A stretch of DNA of 64,000 bases from Turritopsis dohrnii (taxonomy: Eukaryota > Cnidaria > Hydrozoa > Anthoathecata > Oceaniidae). The stretch is from contig BQMF02000012.1 in assembly GCA_027922465.2 (NCBI GenBank), forward strand, positions 62,001 to 126,000, in the 5' to 3' direction. The position numbers and the translations under genes were made by a program. Each line of letters starts with the position of its first letter. Position 1 is the first letter of the stretch. Of this stretch, positions 60,590-64,000 are shown piece by piece. The notes beneath the pieces are model-generated. The model saw only the letters and a list, made by a program, of their open reading frames with translations, had not been told where the DNA came from and ran no database searches.

Positions 60590-61476
60590 GATAAATTATT
60601 AAAGTAACAGCAGTGGAATTCTAATATGGTCACGTGATCGATATCAACAATGTTGTGGTCTTCGCAGTCTTGGCCAGATTTAATCGATTCCTAAAAAAAT
60701 TCCAAAAAAAATTTTTTCACTATTTTCTCTGTGTTGAGTAATACAATTAAATCTGGCCAAGTCTTTATTTTACACACATCTTTCTGGTCAAGTCTTTATT
60801 TTACACACATCTTAAATAATAAACAAGTAATCAACTTGGAATAGTTTCATCTCAAGTCGCACCATTTTGTGTTATTCAACCAAGTAGTAAACATGATGGG
60901 AATTCAAAAAATGTTCAACGGAGTATTTAGTTATTCACTATCAGATCATGTAACAGGTTAGAAAACGCCCACCCACCCAGTTCATCTGGCTGAAGATATT
61001 GGAACCCAACCTTTCGTGACAAGGTCAACTAGATTTTTTTAAAGTTGACTTCGACTAAACATAGTCCAAACGTTTTTTAGGCACTGCAGGCAAATCTCTC
61101 ATACTACTTTCTAAACACTTCATAGTTTTGTCGGGGCTATTGGGATAAGTCAGATGTTTTGCTAGTTCGTACGTTTTTACGCAGAAACTATAAACTGAAG
61201 GTGGTTTTCCACTAAGCGAAAAATGTCCTGTCGAAAAATTTCTTTGCAATTTCATTGGTTCACCGAACCGAGAGATTATTGCTGCGCCAATCAAATTGCG
61301 GGAAATATTCCCGCCGCGGCACGTATGTGTGGCTGTTACTGTACACGATGAATGTGATACGAAACTTCACAATTACTTACTTCGGCAAACTATTCCGTTG
61401 CCATAGTAACCACTATTACATACGCAGTGATCAATGTCGCAATGTGCACCATGGCCACACTCATTACATGGGTTTT
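52891..61476 (-). CDS. Secreted-type protein with ten EGF-like modules and a long glycosylation- and lysine-rich tail (5' end missing)
   Basis: Exons (minus): 61476-61381, 59702-59562, 59461-59351, 59269-59153, 59080-58961, 58856-58701, 58448-58341, 57644-57522, 55685-55587, 55501-55406 and 55262-52891. Each of the first ten encodes one six-cysteine EGF-like module (for example CEPNPCGPFGEC, CAPSPCQNGATC) and is phase 1-1. The last exon gives 789 residues with no membrane segment. Its first third has about 20 N-x-S/T sites in a Ser/Thr/Asn-rich stalk, the middle is acidic then strongly basic ([14 protein letters not shown]), and the end is a charged coiled coil ending EDILEHLDQL. The EGF part implies an extracellular or matrix role. 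I do not recognise the tail. No start codon or signal peptide was found, so exons upstream of 61476 are probably missing. Introns carry minisatellites and a MITE. Confidence 0.85.
55293..55368. repeat. 14-bp microsatellite in the EGF gene intron
   Basis: Tandem CATTACATCATCAT units, about five copies, lie just upstream of the last exon's acceptor on the minus strand. Confidence 0.8.
56525..56720. repeat. 13-bp minisatellite in the EGF gene intron
   Basis: About fifteen copies of ACTCATCATTACC with T/C variants. Open frames across it (56470-56735) are by-products of the repeat. Confidence 0.85.
57748..58270. mobile_element. 523-bp MITE in an EGF gene intron
   Basis: Outer ends TAGTCCGGTGGCG are inverted at 57748-57760 and 58258-58270, with further inverted match inside (CCCATACAATTA, then TTTTCTCATTATATGGTCCC). 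A related segment lies inverted at 62145-62455. Confidence 0.75.
60557..60587 (+). repeat. 31-base poly(A) run
   Basis: Uninterrupted A run in the large EGF gene intron (59703-61380). It may be the tail of a retroposon, but no head was recognised upstream. Confidence 0.6.
60670..60770. repeat. Short inverted repeat in the EGF gene intron
   Basis: CTTGGCCAGATTTAAT and its reverse complement ATTAAATCTGGCCAAG bound about 95 bp; a 29-bp direct repeat (GTCTTTATTTTACACACATC) follows to about 60812. Confidence 0.65.
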
Positions 61477-64000
61477 CTAAACAGAACAAGGAAAAGATTA
61501 TATAGTGGGTCAAATCAAAGTTTCTTGTTAAACTTTATATTGCGTGTATAAAAATCGGTTCGTAAATCGAGAAATCTCGTTAATCAGCTTATTATCTCTT
61601 CTCGTATCCTCATATCCTTATAGAATTGCCTTTCATCTCCGAACATCAAAATGCAAACAGAAACGACAATACATAAAGTGCACTGAATTTCACTGAACCC
61701 ACTTGTCGAAGTTCATACACTCAGCTGGCTCAAGTACGCAGTATCGAAGTTTAGATGGTTTCATGTATAACCAGGGGGATACGTTAACGTGTATAACGTG
61801 TATAACTCATTAATGATAAAGGATCTTCCAAATACTTCTCAGATTGCTATGATTCACCAATTCTTGATTAAATTTTCTTTCGTTTCTTAACTTACATAAA
61901 AATAACTATAAATGCCTGATAGCTGTTATGACAACATATACTATCATATTGCATATAATTGACGAACTCGGTCATAATTCAAACGTGTAAAAATATTCGG
62001 GTGTCTTTGCAATCACATTGGTTCACCGAGTCGAGAGATTATTGCTGAGCCAATCGAATTGCAGATAATTTTTCTGCCGCAACATTTTTCATCTAATTCA
62101 TTACAAACCTTTTTTCACCTAGCGTAAAACCGCCTAAACTCCATTGGTAATTTTTTTTAGGGTTTTGAATTGCCCTTAAAAAGCCTATTTTCGAAATTCT
62201 TATTAAGCTAAAACTGATTGTACAATCAGATAGGACTTGAAGAGTAGATTTCCAAAATGGTGTCATTTGTCTAATTTGGTCGACTTAGTCCACAAAATTG
62301 GATGAGCGAGACGTCTTTAAAAATGCAATATTTTATGCTGACGTTGGCGTTTTTGAGAAAACTTTGAGCGAAAAAAAAAAACACCTTAATCAGACAAATC
62401 TAGAAAAATACTATCGATTAGAGGTATAGTTTATAAGGTTTCCATGGCTAGACCGTGAGATATTCGAGTTTGAAAATTTGCTGACTCAGTGTTTTTCGAC
62501 GTTTTTGGCCCTTTTTTGCACATTGAGAAAAGGTTAACTAATGTAACAAAAACGATTCAACAGTATTTACAGGCTTGTTTTTGATTAGAACTTCAAGATA
62601 CAAAACAAAACAAAAGTTGATGACATCACTACATTCGACCGTGAAGAATACAATCAACTTTACCAACAGAATGTAGCAATCAAAAACTTAATAAACCAAT
62701 CTGACTTATAAGATGTGACTTACTGTCAAATGTCAAGTACCCTTGAGTGTATGAATAAAAATTTCCAATAAGTATCAACTCATAAATTACCACATAGTAG
62801 ATGTACTGGATTTATTCTCAATATTTTCAGAAAGCTGTGTTATTTCATATGGATATGGCATTCACCTTATTTAGGAGGGAATGTAAGGTCTAAGAACAAA
62901 AAAAAGCATCTCAAAACCAAAACGAAATTTTAACTTATTAATTTTTGGAATGATGATGTAAGTCTAAGGTTGTTTACTTATTTTTTGAAAAAAAAATTGT
63001 ATATGCATTTTCTGTTAAGGTTTGTTTCATACTTTAAAAACGAATTGCATTGTAAGAATATGAAATTTCTAAACTGACTGCTTTATTCCTTATCACTCAA
63101 ATCCATAAATCTATAATCTCATATCTATCATATATAATATCTATATACATCTGTATAATATAATATTGTATAATAATATATTGTATATATAATATTGTAA
63201 ATATAATACTATATTTTTATGTGACATTTCGGTTTTAAAAAATACAAGCGTTTATAAGCAGTTTAAAAATCACCAAGCCTTTTGAAATCTGGACATTTGT
63301 ATTTTAGTCCACAATAAACAAAGGTACATGATCAGCTATGATGGTTAGATACACAACAAAGTTTTCATTTTTAATCTGTCTATCAATGGCGTTTTCACAA
63401 CCTCTTTCGATGATATTTTTTTGTTTACTATGCATAACGTGCTTATGTAAAAGAAACTATTTACAAATAAATCCTAATTTTCTTTAAATATTTACATGTA
63501 AGAAAAGAACTTGATTCTTGTGTTGATTATAACATCAATTTGGCATTTGGTGTTAAGCATGACAACTGCAATACAGATGTCCCGCTTAACACTTTCTTGT
63601 TTTGACTTTCATAAATTTTAGCAATGGTCAGAAGTTTTCATGAAAATCTTAAGAATTTCTATAGCTAGCACTCCTCAAATGAATTTATCTATGATTAGCT
63701 AAGTAAACAAAATCAAATACACATGAATCTCATGTTCAGATTTGGTTTAATCCAATTTTCTACAAAACAAGAGTCGACAACAGCAAAGGATGATGGATGC
63801 ATGGGCTTGACATAAATACTTTATGAAGCAAGGACAAAACATATAATACATTGATTTTCTGATGTCTCTAAATAAATCAAGACATATCAAAACTAACAGT
63901 ACACAGAATTAATTTATTTCCTGGAAGAAAATCTGCTGAGCACAATGCCAGGAGAAACAAGTTAACATCATGTGCACATGAAAAGACAATCAAGACACAA
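61477..64000. other. Right end of the window, no gene recognised
   Basis: Upstream side of the EGF gene; first exons or a promoter should lie here or beyond the window but were not found. 62004-62090 is a diverged direct repeat of 61241-61310. 62145-62455 is an inverted partial copy of the MITE at 57748. 63120-63215 is a TATAATAT-rich stretch. Confidence 0.5.

Overview
The window is AT-rich, intron-rich animal DNA, most likely from a cnidarian or a similar non-bilaterian or early-branching invertebrate. The species cannot be fixed from sequence alone. Evidence: orthologues of animal genes (PRPF6, LRMDA, SLC12A8) with GT-AG introns, an EGF-module gene built of phase 1-1 exons, and a dense load of CR1/Jockey-like LINEs, a Penelope-like fragment, tRNA-derived SINEs, and pogo-, hAT- and foldback-type DNA elements. 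No prokaryotic, organellar, rRNA, CRISPR or viral signal was seen.

Layout. 1-1604: four 5' coding exons of PRPF6 on the minus strand, with a SINE in intron 1. 2.6-19.6 kb: a graveyard of nested transposons, including a pogo deletion derivative, a LINE broken by a Penelope fragment and a SINE, a second LINE split cleanly by two terminal-inverted-repeat elements, and several larger inverted-repeat frames around them. 19.8-24.2 kb: a 4.3-kb array of an 8-bp satellite (CATACTAT and variants). 27.3-28.1 kb: a coiled-coil ORF apparently split by a small transposon. 30.5-33.2 kb: a second 2.7-kb array of the same octamer in the opposite orientation, sharing an 84-bp flank and long variant-order blocks with the first. 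36.4-42.0 kb: LRMDA (plus strand), with a 4.2-kb intron full of inverted repeats. 43.65-50.23 kb: SLC12A8 (plus strand), 11 exons that join in frame into a 630-residue transporter. 50.9-51.3 kb: a minisatellite with ten TGACGTCA sites. 52.9-61.5 kb: a minus-strand gene for a secreted-type protein with ten EGF-like modules and a 789-residue N-glycosylation-rich, lysine-rich tail; its 5' end was not found. 61.5-64 kb: no recognisable gene.

The host genes are unrelated in function (splicing, pigment-cell-type LRR protein, cation-chloride-family transport, extracellular EGF protein) and form no operon-like unit. The most unusual structures are the paired inverted octamer arrays, the exact 1,000-bp tandem duplication inside one of them, the minisatellite that multiplies a splice donor in SLC12A8 and was then hit by a transposon inside one donor copy, and the EGF gene with its novel tail. 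All calls come from reading sequence; no database search was run.
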